From contig NZ_JAEEGC010000021.1 in NCBI RefSeq assembly GCF_019207025.1, forward strand, positions 28,666 to 92,665: a DNA stretch of 64,000 bases. The letters run 5' to 3'. Of this stretch, positions 63,849 through 64,000 are shown in pieces. Position 1 is the stretch's first letter, and each line of letters begins with the position of its first letter. The DNA comes from Clostridium thailandense. GTDB lineage: Bacteria > Bacillota > Clostridia > Clostridiales > Clostridiaceae. The notes below the pieces were generated by a model. It did no database searches. It saw only the letters and a program-made list of their open reading frames with translations, and was not told the DNA's origin. The position numbers and the translations under genes were made by a program.

Positions 63849-63942
63849 AGGATATTACCTCCTTTTACTGTTATGTTCTAATTTTACCCTTAATTCCACA
63901 ATAATAAAAGGTTTTTTTTTAATTTAACTTAAATATTTTATT

Positions 63943-63971
63943 TTAAAAAAAGGAGTGCTAAGCACTCCTTC
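63943..63971 (-). terminator. Intrinsic terminator of the gene beyond the right edge
   Basis: AAGGAGTGCTTAGCACTCCTT on the minus strand is a perfect palindrome followed by seven T bases. Confidence 0.9.
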
Positions 63972-63981
63972 TTCATATTTA

Positions 63982-64000
63982 TTACTCTGCTGCAAGTTTC
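63982..64000 (-). CDS. C-terminal end of a gene entering from the right edge
   Basis: Only the last codons are present: on the minus strand KLAAE then TAA, 10 bases before a strong terminator. The terminator supports a real gene end; the product cannot be identified. Confidence 0.4.

Noticed and set aside
1..64000. CRISPR array
   Set aside because: No short direct repeats with regular spacers were seen; the repeated sequences are inverted-repeat elements of 227-240 bases.

Overview
The window is AT-rich DNA from a motile, Gram-positive anaerobe of the Clostridiaceae, most likely Clostridium sensu lato. I infer this from the gene content: cell-wall-binding repeat 2 (CWB2) surface proteins, a DUF5050 propeller protein, a Bacillus/Clostridium-type chemotaxis set (CheC, CheD, FliY, two CheW), FliW and CsrA beside flagellin genes, a BglG-type antiterminator, and strong GGAGG ribosome binding sites. 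The species cannot be fixed from the sequence alone. Nearly every gene lies on the minus strand, so most operons read from right to left.

Region by region. (1) 1-8.2 kb: three exported surface proteins (DUF5050 propeller, CWB2 plus Ig-like domains, CWB2 plus leucine-rich repeats). (2) 8.4-18.7 kb: mixed housekeeping and signalling genes, including three cyclic-di-GMP proteins (PAS-GGDEF-EAL, HD-GYP, PilZ), a short SSB, a superoxide-dismutase-like protein, a TrkA-C membrane protein and a beta-CASP nuclease with an unusual C-terminal extension. (3) 18.8-23 kb: a HepT/MntA toxin-antitoxin pair, a 58-residue YjfB-like motility protein, a minor flagellin and an unknown protein behind a sigma-D-type promoter. 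(4) 23-35.3 kb: a sugar-modification island between two flagellin genes (rmlA, rmlB, a WecE-type aminotransferase, a GT2-TPR-GT56 fusion, two radical SAM enzymes, a WbqC protein, a methyltransferase and a second GT2-TPR protein). (5) 35.5-47.1 kb: an 831-residue flagellin, then fliT-fliD-fliS and a flaG-csrA-fliW-flgL-flgK-flgN-flgM block. (6) 47.3-58.4 kb: one long motor-switch and chemotaxis operon from fapA down to fliY. (7) 58.6-64 kb: a PTS sugar transporter with its antiterminator, a class IV aminotransferase, a HAD phosphatase and a DUF1292 protein.

How it works together. Six sites fit the flagellar sigma-D (sigma-28) pattern TAAA-N15-NNCGATAA with exactly 15 bases between the boxes. 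They lie upstream of fapA-che, flgM, fliS, the large flagellin, rmlB-rmlA and the unknown gene at 21737. The rmlB site ties the sugar-nucleotide genes to the flagellar regulon. With WecE and the GT56 domain it suggests that flagellin carries a 4-amino-4,6-dideoxygalactose (Fuc4N)-type sugar, made by borrowing the first steps of enterobacterial common antigen chemistry. This is the best candidate for an undescribed system here. The large flagellin's leader also has two CsrA-type sites, one in a hairpin loop and one on the Shine-Dalgarno sequence, matching the csrA-fliW pair encoded downstream of flgM.

Repeats. A 227-bp near-perfect inverted repeat occurs three times between genes. A second, MITE-like family, with ends resembling GAGGACAATTGACA, occurs in two full copies and several fragments, one full copy inside the chemotaxis operon.
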